Part shown: piece after piece, positions 24,621 through 33,102 of the stretch
Position numbering within the stretch: the stretch's first letter is position 1
Layout: each line of letters begins with the position of its first letter
Assembly (NCBI RefSeq): GCF_000764185.1
Contig: NZ_JQEC01000042.1
Span: 62,001 to 126,000 of the forward strand
Source of the DNA: Colwellia psychrerythraea
GTDB lineage: Bacteria; Pseudomonadota; Gammaproteobacteria; Enterobacterales; Alteromonadaceae
Direction of reading: 5' to 3'
DNA: 64,000 bases
Position numbers and translations under genes: made by a program
The notes under the pieces: model-generated
What the model was told of the DNA's origin: nothing
Seen by the model: only the letters and a program-made list of their open reading frames with translations
Databases searched by the model: none

Positions 24621-25421
24621 ATGACAAACTTTCATTTAAAAAACCTGCTGATAGTATTAGGGTTAGCTTCGATAAATATAACCATTACATCCTATGCTAG
24701 TGACAGTAACGTGATAATGATTACCCCCGTAAAAGCCACGATTAATACTAATACAAGCAAGCTTTCTCCAGCCCTAGTTAACGATCTTAAACGCTTGGGT
24801 ATCAAAGTTAATTCAGTAAGCAATAATGTCACTTCGGGCTTAAAAGAGTTAATAACCGACAAAGGGGTTATGTATATTAGCGCTGATGGTAAGTACTTGA
24901 TTAAAGGCAGTGTCATTGAAATAAAAAGCCGTACTAATATAACAACAAACGCCATAAAGCAGTTACGTGCTGAAGCAGTGAGTAAAAATCATGACTCTAC
25001 AATCATCTATAAATCGCCAAGCGAGAAGTTTTCTGTAACGATTTTTACTGATATCACCTGTGGTTACTGTCGTAAATTACATCACGAAATTGATGATTAC
25101 TTGGCTGCGGGAGTTACCATACGTTATATGGCTTATCCCCGGTATGGCTTAAAAGGTTCAGGCTTTAGCAACTTAGCAAATATTTGGTGCAGTGATGATC
25201 CTCAAAAAGCACTCACCGCAGCAAAACTCAATAAGGGGAAACACATTAAACCCGTGGAAAATTGCAAATCCCCGGTGAAAGCACACTATAACGCAGGAAA
25301 ATCATTTGGTATCAGAGGAACACCCGCGATCATATTAGATGATGGCACCTTAATCGCAGGCTATAAATCAGCACCAGCATTGTTATCAATATTAAAGAAA
25401 AGCGCTAATAAATTACAGTGA
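24621..25421 (+). CDS. DsbC/DsbG-like periplasmic thiol-disulfide isomerase
   Basis: The 266-residue protein has a signal peptide (about 1-26, ending SYAS), an N-terminal DsbC-type dimerisation-like region (VMYISADGKYLIKGSVIEIKS) and a C-terminal thioredoxin fold. The catalytic motif is CGYC (147-150, in FTDITCGYCRKLHHE), as in DsbC, and the cis-Pro loop is GTPAIIL near residue 237. An extra Cys pair (WCSDD, ENCKS) matches the structural disulfide of DsbC. It would correct disulfides in secreted proteins. DsbC is normally found with recJ. Here it follows a Cys-rich secreted peptidase, suggesting a dedicated or second copy, so I leave the symbol blank. The start ATG has a modest ribosome site. 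Confidence 0.85.
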   Translation: MTNFHLKNLLIVLGLASINITITSYASDSNVIMITPVKATINTNTSKLSPALVNDLKRLGIKVNSVSNNVTSGLKELITDKGVMYISADGKYLIKGSVIEIKSRTNITTNAIKQLRAEAVSKNHDSTIIYKSPSEKFSVTIFTDITCGYCRKLHHEIDDYLAAGVTIRYMAYPRYGLKGSGFSNLANIWCSDDPQKALTAAKLNKGKHIKPVENCKSPVKAHYNAGKSFGIRGTPAIILDDGTLIAGYKSAPALLSILKKSANKLQ

Positions 25422-25529
25422 ACAGTAAAGTTGATGAACCACCTTTGATAGATCAGCGCATATTTTTCACTGCATCGTGATTTAGGGGTTACACTGCATT
25501 CAAAAAAATTTATTGGCTAGTGGTATCGT

Positions 25530-27011
25530 TTATTTATCCACAAGGCAATTCTTGACAGCATTATGCCAATCAGCCACCAAACTATTACAGGCTGTTTTTG
25601 GTAATTGTCCGCTGAAACTATCTCCTCTACCATACAGAATTTCTGGCACAGTTTCGGCGCACCAAATGTTATTTCCCATTGCCGCTAAAATTGTCGCTCC
25701 CAGCACAGTGGATTCAATATTGGCAGGTCGGTTAATGGTAATGTCTAATAGATCAGCTTGAAACTGCATCAAAAAATTATTAGCACAAGCGCCGCCATCT
25801 ACTTTTAATTGTTTAATTTTTATCGAGCTTTCTTGTTGCATCAACTGCATCAGATCATAACTTTGAAAGGCAATGGCTTCTAACGTCGCTCTGACAATGT
25901 GCGCTTTAGTACAGCCTTGGGTAAGACCTGAGATCTGCCCCCTAGCCTGCATATTCCAATGAGGTGCGCCAAGGCCACTAAAGGCTGGCACAAAATAAAC
26001 ACCGTTATTATCAGTAACACTTAACGCCAATGCTTCAGTTTCATCAGCATGGTCAATAAGTTGCAATTGATCTCTTAACCATTGCACCCCTGCGCCAGCA
26101 ATAAATACAGCCCCTTCAAGTGCATACGCTGGCTGCCCATTTTTATCACAAGCAATTGTTGTTAATAAACCGTTATCAGAAAAATATGCTTGGTCTGCGG
26201 TGTACATCAGCATAAAACAACCAGTGCCATAGGTATTTTTGATCATACCCGCTTGGGTGCATTGTTGAGCAAATAAAGCGGATTGCTGATCGCCAGAAAC
26301 ACCGGTAATTGGAATTTTTACGCCAAGAAAACCTTTCGCGGAGCTATGACAAAACAAACCTGCCGAGGCTTTAATGGTTGGCAATATTGATTTAGGAATA
26401 TCAAAAAAAGCCAGTAGGTCATCATCCCATTTTTGCTGATGAATATTGTAAAATAGGGTGCGCGAAGCATTACTGTGATCAGTACAATGGGCCTCTCCGC
26501 CACTTAACTGCCACATCAGCCATGAGTCTATAGTGCCAAAGGCAAGTTTACCCTGCTCTGCCAAGGCTTTTAATTCTGGCTTTTCATTGAATAACCATTG
26601 CAATTTTGTCGCACAAAAATAGGCATCAACCATCAAGCCTGTTTTTTGATGCAGCCAATTTGCTTTACCTGATTTCTTAATTTGTTGGCAAAGCTCTGCT
26701 GAACGTCGACACTGCCAAACAATGGCATTATATAATGGCTCACCAGTCTCTTTATGCCAAACAACTGTGGTTTCTCTTTGGTTAGTGATACCAATACAAC
26801 TTATATCACCGGCGGTTAATTCTGCAGCCTCTAGAGCCTGCAAAAGACCATCTTGGGTTACTTGCCAAATTTCTAGCGGATCATGTTCAACCCAAGTTGG
26901 CTTAGGGTAATACTGCTGAAATTCCTTATAGGCGCGCCCCACTTCTTGGCCTTGACTCGTGGTAATGCTAATGGTTGTTCCTGTAGTACCTTGATCTATA
27001 GCTAGAATCAT
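25530..27011 (-). CDS. glpK: Glycerol kinase
   Basis: The 493-residue protein is a full-length FGGY-family glycerol kinase. It starts MILAIDQGTTGTTISI with the phosphate-binding DQGTTG motif, and shows WVEHDPLEIW, the GITNQRET motif, ATKLQWL, GTIDSWLMW, GVSGDQQSA, and the C-terminal KVDGGACANNFLMQFQADLL signature. It phosphorylates glycerol to glycerol-3-phosphate in the cytoplasm. AAGG lies eight bases upstream of the ATG. No glpF or glpD is adjacent, so it stands alone between an outer secreted protease and the DsbC-like gene. A decayed second copy with an internal deletion lies at 56155-56580. Confidence 0.95.
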   Translation of the reverse strand: MILAIDQGTTGTTISITTSQGQEVGRAYKEFQQYYPKPTWVEHDPLEIWQVTQDGLLQALEAAELTAGDISCIGITNQRETTVVWHKETGEPLYNAIVWQCRRSAELCQQIKKSGKANWLHQKTGLMVDAYFCATKLQWLFNEKPELKALAEQGKLAFGTIDSWLMWQLSGGEAHCTDHSNASRTLFYNIHQQKWDDDLLAFFDIPKSILPTIKASAGLFCHSSAKGFLGVKIPITGVSGDQQSALFAQQCTQAGMIKNTYGTGCFMLMYTADQAYFSDNGLLTTIACDKNGQPAYALEGAVFIAGAGVQWLRDQLQLIDHADETEALALSVTDNNGVYFVPAFSGLGAPHWNMQARGQISGLTQGCTKAHIVRATLEAIAFQSYDLMQLMQQESSIKIKQLKVDGGACANNFLMQFQADLLDITINRPANIESTVLGATILAAMGNNIWCAETVPEILYGRGDSFSGQLPKTACNSLVADWHNAVKNCLVDK

Positions 27012-27171
27012 TATTTAAACCTTAACTGTTACTTTATTGAACTCGTTAACCCACTGCGAAAAAGGAAAAGGTTGCACTTATTGAAGTTTAGCTAGGATAA
27101 AACAAAAATATAACCAACGCTATTAACGAATTTTAAGGGAAGTAAGGCGTAGTTTATTGATAGATATAAAA

Positions 27172-27191
27172 AACGGGCCAAAAGGCCCGTT
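27172..27191 (-). terminator. Rho-independent terminator of the collagenase-like gene
   Basis: AACGGGCC (27172-27179) pairs with GGCCCGTT (27184-27191) around AAAA. On the minus strand the stem is followed by TTTTATATC, and it lies 60 bases past the protease stop. T-rich sequence on the plus side also allows bidirectional use. Confidence 0.85.
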
Positions 27192-27251
27192 CTATTTTTA
27201 GTAAATACCGTTACCAGTAATTACTTCTTTTTAGCTTTTTATGCTAACAAG

Positions 27252-30200
27252 TTATTTCACATCAACTTGTACTGCTACGTCACTTCCTGTGCTCTCAACT
27301 GCAATGTAAAACCAACCTGTTGGAGGGTTATTAACAGTGATGCTTTGTACAGTAGTACCGGCAGTTGTAGACTTTTGCGTGTGGCTAGCAGCTGTTGGCC
27401 AGCTAGTTCCCGTATAAAGCTCTACTTCACCATTACCATGTGCCGTATTCACTTCAATGCTAGTAACGCTATTATCTAAATAGACGTAGTAACTATTATG
27501 GCCATTACCTGTACAAAGTGCTGTACCAGAAGCGATAGCGCCATAAGTAAACGGTGCAGAAGTGGTACATGCATTAGCAATTGTGCCAGTTACAGGTGGC
27601 TCTACCGGTGGTGCAACATCACCAGATAAGCTCACTTTAAACGTTACATCAGCATAGCTATTTGCACTATCTAATGTAATGTAGCGCCAGCCTCGGTTTG
27701 CTGTAACTTGTAATGATTGCACTGTACCTGTCGCTGCAGAAGCTGACTGATAGTTATCTTTAGTCGCCCAGTTATCAGCGTTGAAATAGATACCTACATC
27801 ACCATTACCACCCGCAGTGGTTAAGAATAAGTTGGTATTATCTTGTTCAACCCATACATAAAATGAACCACGACCACCAGCAACACATTCGTTACTTTCC
27901 AGCGTTAATTTGCCACTAGTAATAGTTGCTGCGCCACAATCAGGTACGGTAACACCGCCGCCGTTGGTTGCATCATTTGGATACGGGTCAGAGTTATCAC
28001 CCATACCGTCACCATCTGAGTCTAACCATTCAGTTGCATCGTTAGGGAAAACATCACTGTTATTACCAAAACCATCACCGTCAGTATCTAACCATTCAGT
28101 TGCATCGTTAGGGAAAGCATCGCTGTTATTACCAAAACCATCTAAGTCGCTATCAGCCCATTCTGTTGCATCTGTTGGGAATACGTCACTGTTATCACCA
28201 ACACCATCACCATCTGTATCTAACCATTCAGCGGCATTGTTAGGGAATGCATCACTATTGTTACCATGACCATCTCCATCACTATCAGCCCATTCAGTAG
28301 GATCATTTGGGAAAGCATCAACACTATCTAAATGACCATCTCCGTCAGTATCTACATCACCATTTGGCGTTGGGTCGCTATTGTCACCAATTCCGTCACC
28401 ATCAGTATCTTTAGTTTCTGATGCGTCAAATGGGAAGGCATCAGCGTTGTCACCTACACCATCACCATCGCTATCAACGGTTTCAGTCGGGTCAAATGGG
28501 AAAGCATCTAAGCTATCAATTACGCCATCACCATCTGAATCTAGTGGCTGAGTACCGCCGCCACCTAGTTCATTAGTAATAATATAATCATTGCTGGTAT
28601 TTTCCTCTGTCATTACCGCAACACCTAAACATTGGTTGCTTTCATTTGTAATGGCAGCTCGACGATTACCGAACCATTTCCATGAAGCTACACTGTCATA
28701 GCTTTCGCCAGTGGCAAGGGTAGTAAAGCCAAAGTCAACATTTAGCTCACCCGTTTCATTATCAACGCGATGAATTCGAACCGGCTTATCGCTGTTATTG
28801 ATGAATGAGAAGTCAGCTTCAAATGGGCCGGTTAAATGTTGTTGCATCAATGCACAACTGCCAATGGTATTTGCTGCTGGAATAACTTCTGCAGCAGCGG
28901 CATTAGCAACCATAGTTTGGTCAACAGTAAAGCTAGCAACGGCATTGTTTAACACACCAACACTTAAACAGTTTAAGCTGTTGTCAGTTACCATTAAGCG
29001 GCGATCACCATACCAAACAGCATTGTTATAAGTAGCACCTGGAGCTAATACACCATAACCATGAGTAAAGCCAGTACCACCACTTGTAGTGATGATAGAA
29101 CCTTTAGCATTATCAATTCTAAATAAACGCACTGCGGTATCTGAGGTATTGGTAATAGTAAATTCATGTGATTGGTCCATAATCAAATGCGGCTGTGCTA
29201 AAGCACAACTTCCCATTTCATTTATTGCTGGAATCACTTCAGGTACAACATCTTTTACTAAATCAGCATTAATGGTGAAAGTATTATCATTTTCAGCCAT
29301 TATCGCCACACCTAAACAATTCATGTTGTTATCAGATAACATCATGCGATCGCCCACTTTCCAAGAACTAGAAGTATAACTGTCACCCTGGTTAAGTGTT
29401 TTGTAATTCTTACCAAAGTTAGCTGTACCTTTTGTGCTATCGACCCAGAATAGTGACACGGGTGTATCGGTAGTATTGGTAAAGCTAAAGTTGGTGGTTG
29501 CTGCATCAAAATAACGAGTATATTGTTGTGCTAAATCACAACTACCAATCATATCCTGTGCAGGTATTTGTGCAGCAATTGGCGCAACAGTTTCAGAGTT
29601 GGCCAGCATATAAGCTTCAAAACCAGCACCAGTACGTTCTACTGCACCTTTAAGAGCGGCTTTATAAGCAGCATTGTCGCCAGCTTTTAGCGTTGCAGCA
29701 ATAAGTTCTACTTCATTTTTATGCTCTTCACCTAAGTAACGCATTGCAAAGTAGCCCCAAGGATATAAGTTATCGTACTCATATCCCATAAAGACGATGT
29801 TATACAATGGTGGAATAGTTTCACCTTTCAGCGTTTTCAATGTACGAGTATGACCTTTACCCATGGCCATGTATTCAGCCATACCTTCAGCCCAGGCTGC
29901 GTTTGGATCAAAAGTGCCATATGAACCAGCTTTATTATATCGGCCATCAAGGTAATGAACGAATTCATGGCGTAAGTTATATATTTGATCAATATATTGA
30001 CATGAAGAGCCTAACCAAGAGTCAGGACATTGCATGGCTATAAAGCGTGCTTGGTTACCTTGCGCTGTTGGTGTGCCTTCTAAATACATGCCGCCATTAT
30101 CGGTAGCAATACCAAAAAATTCTGGCGCATATTTTTCATAGTCTTCAGGACTAGCAAAGGCAACAACTTCAATATGTTCATTTATGTCCCCTGTAACCGG

Positions 30201-31679
30201 CGTACCTGCGGTATTGAAAAAAGCATGGAATTCAGTTTCTTGTAATGCCATATCAGCACAAGATTGATCAAGTGTTGCTTGGCTAATAGAAGCTTGTGCA
30301 CGAATAGTGATATTAGCAGTACAGTCATAACTAACCGTTAAAATATCAGACTCTTTTGGTGGTACAACACAGCTACCAAATAACGGATCACCTACTGAAC
30401 ACGTACGTCCAGCATTTTCTAAGTATTTTTTGGTGATAATTGTTTCAGTTGTTACAACAGAGATAGTTGCAATAACCTTTGTACGAGCTTCTAATATAGT
30501 ACTGTCAAAGCGCGCTTTCGCTTCATCACTAGCAATTGATGCTAACTTACCCATAGTAATAAATGAGTGAGGCATGATCCATTTTCTGTCTGCTTCTGTA
30601 GACCAACGCATATCTAAAGACGTTTCACCTAAGAAGATAAACGAACGCATTACTGATAACACATCTAACATATTAGTATTAATAGCTGACTTTATACTTG
30701 CATCACCATAATAAGCAGCATCACCAAGAGCGCCCATTAGTGCCATGGTAGTATCACCACCATTGCTAATACCAAATGGATTAGTTTGCACTGAATAATA
30801 CTGAATGACGGCTAATAAATGCGGAAGGTGGTCTTTAAAATAAGCCGCACTTGCATCATTTCTAAAGTTTGTTAGTGCCGCTGCATAACCCTCTTGGATA
30901 ACGCTGCCAGCTGGAGCAATAAAGTTGCTCATTTGGCTTACCGCTAATAATGCTGTGCTTAGCTTTGATGCTTCTGCATCAGTCATTGCAGCTGCATTGT
31001 ATTTATAAGAGGCTAAGAAATATAATAATTGGTTTAGATCAGGGTCAGCTAAATCGTCAGCTTTTGCTAAATAATGTATGGCATCTGAAACGCCATTAAT
31101 AGGATCATTAGCTGCACCCGCAATACCAGCAAAATCATCATAACTGCCGACTAAAATGGCAGAAACAGCCGAGCTGTACTCTGCTTTAGAAGAAATAGAA
31201 GCAGCAGGTACATTAACAACAACATTGGTATTGTAGATAACATAGTCGCCCATTGGCGGCGGTACATCACCACCACTAATAGTAACGGTTAAGCTAGTTT
31301 GCTCAATATTGCCATCAACTTTGAAGTAACGCTCGCCAGCACGAGAAACAAAAGTAATGCTCTCTTCATTTGTACCTGGGTTAGTACTGCTTAACTCAAC
31401 ATTTCCGCTCCAATCATTACCGTCATACAGCTTAATACCAGCATCACTGCCGTTGAATGTGCCGCCGGAAGTGGTAATAGTTACGTTACTGTTTTCATAA
31501 GGTACAGTTACATACAAATAATGTCCGTAATCCGTAATACAGTGAGTTTGATTGGCAGGAACTTCGCCTTGACGGTCTAAAGTTTTAGCCCCACACATTT
31601 GAGCTGCTTGAGCGCTTGCCATATTTAACGATAAAAATATCGCACTTGCGAGTAGTGTCTTCTTTGCTGTTAGTTTCAT
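27252..31679 (-). CDS. Secreted M9-type collagenase-like metalloprotease, multidomain
   Basis: This 1475-residue protein has a signal peptide (about 1-25, ending AQA). A PPC-like domain occupies about 30-140, then an M9 N-terminal helical region (about 150-420) and the catalytic domain with HEFVH at 571-575 (LRHEFVHYLDGRYN) and a downstream Glu in WAEGMAEYMAMG, matching microbial collagenases. Three repeats of about 100-115 residues follow (about 705-1040), each starting (M/I)GSC-L-Q and containing F-T/I-N-x-(T/S)-D-x-(P/A)-V; these look like VHL-beta-type domains. Then come thrombospondin type-3-like calcium repeats (DSDGDGVxD, about 1043-1240) and two C-terminal PPC domains (about 1245-1475). 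It probably degrades collagen or another protein matrix outside the cell. The terminator is at 27172-27191. It shares catalytic and repeat domains with the protein at 58382. Confidence 0.9.
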   Translation of the reverse strand: MKLTAKKTLLASAIFLSLNMASAQAAQMCGAKTLDRQGEVPANQTHCITDYGHYLYVTVPYENSNVTITTSGGTFNGSDAGIKLYDGNDWSGNVELSSTNPGTNEESITFVSRAGERYFKVDGNIEQTSLTVTISGGDVPPPMGDYVIYNTNVVVNVPAASISSKAEYSSAVSAILVGSYDDFAGIAGAANDPINGVSDAIHYLAKADDLADPDLNQLLYFLASYKYNAAAMTDAEASKLSTALLAVSQMSNFIAPAGSVIQEGYAAALTNFRNDASAAYFKDHLPHLLAVIQYYSVQTNPFGISNGGDTTMALMGALGDAAYYGDASIKSAINTNMLDVLSVMRSFIFLGETSLDMRWSTEADRKWIMPHSFITMGKLASIASDEAKARFDSTILEARTKVIATISVVTTETIITKKYLENAGRTCSVGDPLFGSCVVPPKESDILTVSYDCTANITIRAQASISQATLDQSCADMALQETEFHAFFNTAGTPVTGDINEHIEVVAFASPEDYEKYAPEFFGIATDNGGMYLEGTPTAQGNQARFIAMQCPDSWLGSSCQYIDQIYNLRHEFVHYLDGRYNKAGSYGTFDPNAAWAEGMAEYMAMGKGHTRTLKTLKGETIPPLYNIVFMGYEYDNLYPWGYFAMRYLGEEHKNEVELIAATLKAGDNAAYKAALKGAVERTGAGFEAYMLANSETVAPIAAQIPAQDMIGSCDLAQQYTRYFDAATTNFSFTNTTDTPVSLFWVDSTKGTANFGKNYKTLNQGDSYTSSSWKVGDRMMLSDNNMNCLGVAIMAENDNTFTINADLVKDVVPEVIPAINEMGSCALAQPHLIMDQSHEFTITNTSDTAVRLFRIDNAKGSIITTSGGTGFTHGYGVLAPGATYNNAVWYGDRRLMVTDNSLNCLSVGVLNNAVASFTVDQTMVANAAAAEVIPAANTIGSCALMQQHLTGPFEADFSFINNSDKPVRIHRVDNETGELNVDFGFTTLATGESYDSVASWKWFGNRRAAITNESNQCLGVAVMTEENTSNDYIITNELGGGGTQPLDSDGDGVIDSLDAFPFDPTETVDSDGDGVGDNADAFPFDASETKDTDGDGIGDNSDPTPNGDVDTDGDGHLDSVDAFPNDPTEWADSDGDGHGNNSDAFPNNAAEWLDTDGDGVGDNSDVFPTDATEWADSDLDGFGNNSDAFPNDATEWLDTDGDGFGNNSDVFPNDATEWLDSDGDGMGDNSDPYPNDATNGGGVTVPDCGAATITSGKLTLESNECVAGGRGSFYVWVEQDNTNLFLTTAGGNGDVGIYFNADNWATKDNYQSASAATGTVQSLQVTANRGWRYITLDSANSYADVTFKVSLSGDVAPPVEPPVTGTIANACTTSAPFTYGAIASGTALCTGNGHNSYYVYLDNSVTSIEVNTAHGNGEVELYTGTSWPTAASHTQKSTTAGTTVQSITVNNPPTGWFYIAVESTGSDVAVQVDVK
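27960..28560 (-). repeat. Thrombospondin type-3-like calcium-binding repeats (in-frame DNA repeats)
   Basis: Eight or more repeated units encode DxDGDGxGDNSDAFPxDxTEW-type calcium-binding segments, about 24 codons each, within the collagenase-like gene. Neighbouring copies are similar at DNA level, so the number of units may vary between strains. Confidence 0.8.
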
Positions 31680-32089
31680 ATTTCTTAAGCCTATTCTTAT
31701 TATAGCGATTAGGTATTTCGTCCGTGTGGCAATGCAAGCTTGTTATATTTTTTATTGCTCAAATTGCATCTAACGCGTACATCCCTCTCTGATAGAAACA
31801 AGTGTGTAAAAATGTTTCTACACGTTTTATATAATATTTTGTATACAATATTCAAGTTATAAATAACTAAGAATTTCTTCGTACTTTATTAATAAGTGTT
31901 TTATCGTTTGTTATTAGGATGTTACAACATGTAAATAATTAGACGTTGAAAGTAGGAAAAGTGGTCAGATTTGATAGAAAAGCAGAAGTGAGTAACAGAA
32001 ATTTAAAGTGGACTAGGTGAACTGAGTTATAAAATTAACGACATTATCATCAAAAAACTACTGATATCCCTATCAGTAATTAATTAGAA
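31680..32089. other. 410-bp intergenic region upstream of the collagenase-like gene
   Basis: It contains an 8-bp inverted repeat (TAGAAACA 31793-31800, TGTTTCTA 31813-31820) and a near-palindrome TTTTGTATACAATA (31837-31850). Related sequences occur upstream of two other genes. A TATAAT on the minus strand near 31700 lacks a clear -35 partner. No gene is seen. Confidence 0.45.
31837..31850. promoter_or_regulatory. Possible operator TTTTGTATACAATA
   Basis: This near-palindrome lies about 160 bases upstream of the collagenase-like start. It resembles TATTGAATACAATA (32559-32572) and TATTGATATACAATA (60746-60760) upstream of two other minus-strand exported-protein genes. Confidence 0.3.
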
Positions 32090-32527
32090 TTAACCGTTAC
32101 CCTCTTCGGTTGGTAGCGGTTTTTTCGGTTCTCCCGGTGGTAATAAAGAGTTATCTTCGGGGTGTCTATGTTGGTTTTCATGGCCATGTGCTTTTGGCTG
32201 CGAAGCACTGCGATGATCAGCTGGCAGTTGATGCGACTGTGCAACTACTCTGTCTTTAGTTTTACTGCTAGTTACGGAGCTACTGTCAGTATTAACGTGT
32301 ATGTCACTTGGTTGAGGGGGTGCTAACAAAGGTCTGTCGATGCCACTATGAGTTGTTGTGGGAGTGCTATTTTCAATTGCACTCGCTACAGTGGGTTTAT
32401 TCACTTCTTCAGCGGAGCTGCGGTTAGTTCCTTGCTGATCTTGGTTTGATAATGACATTTGCTGGTATACAAAGCCACTGGCGAGTACTGCACATAAGAC
32501 CCCAAGGGCTATTTTATTTTTATTCAC
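32090..32527 (-). CDS. Small Pro/His-rich exported or membrane-anchored protein
   Basis: I prefer the GTG at 32527 (VNKNKIALGVLCAVLASGF, 145 residues) because TGGAG lies eight bases upstream. The ATG at 32581 would give 163 residues with an extra hydrophobic segment. The N-terminus is a single hydrophobic helix (signal or anchor) followed by a low-complexity, Ser/Thr/Pro-rich tail with a His-rich patch (KAHGHENQHRHPED) and a Pro-rich end (PPGEPKKPLPTEEG). The His patch could bind metal ions. I recognise no family. It stands alone between the collagenase-like gene and the large lipoprotein, in the same direction as the former. Confidence 0.55.
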   Translation of the reverse strand: MNKNKIALGVLCAVLASGFVYQQMSLSNQDQQGTNRSSAEEVNKPTVASAIENSTPTTTHSGIDRPLLAPPQPSDIHVNTDSSSVTSSKTKDRVVAQSHQLPADHRSASQPKAHGHENQHRHPEDNSLLPPGEPKKPLPTEEGNG

Positions 32528-32558
32528 TTTATAAACTCCAATTAGCAAAAAGACTGTA

Positions 32559-32572
32559 TATTGAATACAATA
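32559..32572. promoter_or_regulatory. Possible operator TATTGAATACAATA
   Basis: The arms TATTG and CAATA are perfectly inverted around four bases, 32 bases upstream of the GTG start. Similar sites precede the two M9-type protease genes. Confidence 0.3.
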
Positions 32573-32966
32573 AGCTAGCATGAAATTTGAATTTTGTGCA
32601 AGGCTAATTATGTTCCCGTCACCGCACTATAGTTTTGAAAAATCATCTACGGCTTTAAAAATACCTTTCTACTTCCTCACTAATTTCATTCTATGTCAGT
32701 AGCTTAACCTGCTGGATTTTCACTATAGAAATTAGCACATCGATTAATGAAGCAACCTTTAAATAAAGCCAAAGTTTCTGACAAATAAGACTAGAGACTC
32801 TCCCATTCTTATAAGCAGAAATACTGGCTCCAACCTCTAAAAAGTCAATATAGCGTTACGGAAGACAACTGACTCAGCAGTAGAAAAAACACAATTTATC
32901 ACTCAAGTAGACCACATTGGACAAATAATCAATAAATTATCGACAATAACAACACAAACACTTACA

Positions 32967-32985
32967 AATGATAACGATTCGCATT
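32967..32985. promoter_or_regulatory. Fur-like box upstream of large lipoprotein
   Basis: AATGATAACGATTCGCATT matches the 7-1-7 Fur pattern TGATAAT-N-ATTATCA in 11 of 14 core positions and the extended form in 15 of 18. It lies about 118 bases before the ATG at 33103. Iron control is inferred from this match only. Confidence 0.45.
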
Positions 32986-33102
32986 ATAATTCGCATGAAT
33001 TTTTTACCGATACTTAACAAATAGCTTAATCTTTCTTTTATTAAACAAAGAACTTAATAGCATTCAAGGTTAAGTATATTTAGTTAATAAAGGAAATAAC
33101 TC

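Larger units (their letters stand above)
32528..33102. other. 575-bp intergenic region with a Fur-like box
   Basis: This is the divergent region between the small His-rich gene and the large lipoprotein gene. It holds a palindrome (32559-32572) and a Fur-like box (32967-32985). No RNA gene or further ORF was recognised. Confidence 0.5.

Noticed and set aside
27910..28269. Plus-strand ORF within the collagenase-like gene
   Set aside because: It is an antisense shadow of the calcium-repeat region. The repeats keep several frames open by composition.
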